Shown here: positions 6,571 through 7,167 of the stretch, piece after piece
Position numbering within the stretch: the stretch's first letter is position 1
Layout: each line of letters starts with the position of its first letter
Origin: CAYJBH01 sp964370825
GTDB taxonomy: Bacteria > Bacillota > Clostridia > Oscillospirales > Ruminococcaceae
Reading direction: 5' to 3'
Assembly: GCA_964370825.1 (NCBI GenBank)
Contig: CAYJKY010000081.1
Span: 1-7,167, forward strand
DNA: 7,167 nucleotides
Notes under the pieces: generated by a model
What the model was told of the DNA's origin: nothing
What the model saw: the letters and a program-made list of their open reading frames with translations, nothing else
The model's database searches: none
Position numbers and translations under genes: made by a program

Positions 6571-6604
6571 CGAAAAAACGGCAGAAAACTCCGCCGCTTT
6601 TTCG
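6571..6604 (-). terminator. Intra-operon terminator-like hairpin between ahpC and the reductase gene
   Basis: On the - strand RNA, the arms 6604-6593 (CGAAAAAGCGGC) and 6582-6571 (GCCGUUUUUUCG) form a 12-bp stem with one G-U pair and a 10-base loop. The 3' arm contains a six-U run directly after the GC-rich core, as in an intrinsic terminator with matching A- and U-tracts. It starts 11 bases after the ahpC stop and ends about 19 bases before the reductase start. It probably lets only part of the transcription continue into the reductase gene, or protects the ahpC mRNA end. The + strand version also has T-runs, but nothing converges on it from that side within the window. Confidence 0.65.
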
Positions 6605-6614
6605 GTTTGTTATT

Positions 6615-7166
6615 CTATATTATTCCAACCAGGTCAAGGCTCGGTTTCAATGTTTTCTCGCCCGGTTTCCATTTTGCAGGGCAAACCTCATCACCATGTT
6701 CTGCAACAAATTGTAGGGCTTGAACTCTTCTGAAAAGCTCATCAGCGTTTCTTCCGACATTTCCCGCAAGCACTTCGTAAGCTACAATTTTACCATCGGG
6801 ATTTACAATAAATGTTCCTCTTTCCGCAAGACCTGCATCCTCAATCATCACATCAAAATCACGCGCTAATGCACCTGTTGGGTCTGCAAGCATAGGGTAA
6901 GCTATTTTCTTAATCGTATCCGAAGCATCGTGCCACGCCTTGTGTACGAAGTGTGTGTCACAGGACACAGAATATATTTCGCAGTTTACGGCTTTAAAAT
7001 CTTCGTATTTATTTGCCAGATCCTCAAGTTCTGTCGGGCAAACAAAGGTGAAATCTGCCGGATAGAAGAAAAACACAGACCATTTACCTAAAATATCACT
7101 TCTGCTTACCTCTTTAAAGCTGTTTTCGATATAACTTTGTACCTTGAAATTCGCTACTTCTTTTCC
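6615..7166 (-). CDS. ahpC: Alkyl hydroperoxide reductase C, typical 2-Cys peroxiredoxin (N-terminus beyond window edge)
   Basis: The gene enters from the right edge and ends at TAG (6617-6615). The 183 visible residues cover all but about five of the roughly 187 expected for AhpC. The first visible residues are GKEVANFKVQ, and the frame runs through GKWS into FFFYPADFTFVCPTE. The peroxidatic site is PxxTxxC with Cys at visible residue 43; the resolving Cys is in EVCPAKW (visible residue 162). The conserved DTHFVHKAWH, DPTGALARDF and C-terminal PSLDLVG blocks closely follow the enterobacterial AhpC pattern. The enzyme reduces hydrogen peroxide, organic peroxides and possibly peroxynitrite in the cytoplasm as a disulfide-exchanging decamer. 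It is the first gene of an operon with the AhpF-like reductase 71 bases downstream, its likely electron donor. A start inside the window (a GTG at 7076) would delete conserved N-terminal sequence and is rejected. The promoter lies outside the window. Confidence 0.96.
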   Translation of the reverse strand, partial: GKEVANFKVQSYIENSFKEVSRSDILGKWSVFFFYPADFTFVCPTELEDLANKYEDFKAVNCEIYSVSCDTHFVHKAWHDASDTIKKIAYPMLADPTGALARDFDVMIEDAGLAERGTFIVNPDGKIVAYEVLAGNVGRNADELFRRVQALQFVAEHGDEVCPAKWKPGEKTLKPSLDLVGII

Positions 7167-7167
7167 T

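Noticed and set aside
6615..7076. Peroxiredoxin starting at the internal GTG (7076)
   Set aside because: The frame stays open to the window edge and encodes conserved AhpC N-terminal sequence (NFKVQ ... GKWS), so the true start lies to the right of the window.
1..7167. CRISPR array, tRNA, insertion sequence, toxin-antitoxin or defence island
   Set aside because: No regularly spaced direct repeats, no tRNA-like cloverleaf, no transposase or integrase motif, and no small paired genes were seen on either strand.

Overview
The window looks like chromosomal DNA from a low-GC, anaerobic Gram-positive bacterium of the Clostridia (perhaps an Oscillospiraceae/Ruminococcaceae-type gut anaerobe). This is inferred, not proven. 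The support is AT-rich coding sequence, strong AGGAG-type ribosome binding sites, a GTG start, a Firmicutes-style two-component pair, a Cys-type sulfatase, and a clostridial-style thioredoxin reductase/AhpC peroxide-defence pair. No rRNA, tRNA, CRISPR array, transposase or phage gene was seen.

Layout, left to right. On the + strand: the tail of an OmpR/PhoB-type response regulator (1-156), which overlaps by 4 bp its partner sensor histidine kinase (153-1172); a stand-alone TRM11/UPF0020-like SAM-dependent methyltransferase starting at GTG (1259-2302); a secreted lipoprotein with weak RsiV/PdaC-like (DUF4163/DUF3298) features (2467-3306); and a cytoplasmic type I sulfatase-like hydrolase (3369-4796). 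A convergent intergenic region (4797-4929) then holds nested inverted repeats and a GC-rich hairpin. On the - strand, transcribed right to left: an AhpC-type 2-Cys peroxiredoxin running off the right edge (6615-7166), then an AhpF-related flavoprotein reductase (4930-6543). A terminator-like hairpin lies between these two.

How the genes work together. The response regulator and kinase form one translationally coupled signalling system; its target is not visible. The methyltransferase, lipoprotein and sulfatase share a strand, but gaps of 62-164 bp and unrelated functions give no reason to call them one pathway. The peroxiredoxin and reductase form a convincing peroxide-reduction operon: reduced pyridine nucleotide (or another donor) -> FAD -> CATC disulfide -> CTNC disulfide of the AhpF-type domain -> AhpC -> peroxide.

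The most notable point is that the reductase has the AhpF modules in swapped order: thioredoxin-reductase module first, AhpF 'N-terminal' double-thioredoxin-fold module last. Its pyridine-nucleotide site is also divergent. I do not see an unknown multi-gene defence or mobile system here; most of the window is ordinary chromosomal content.
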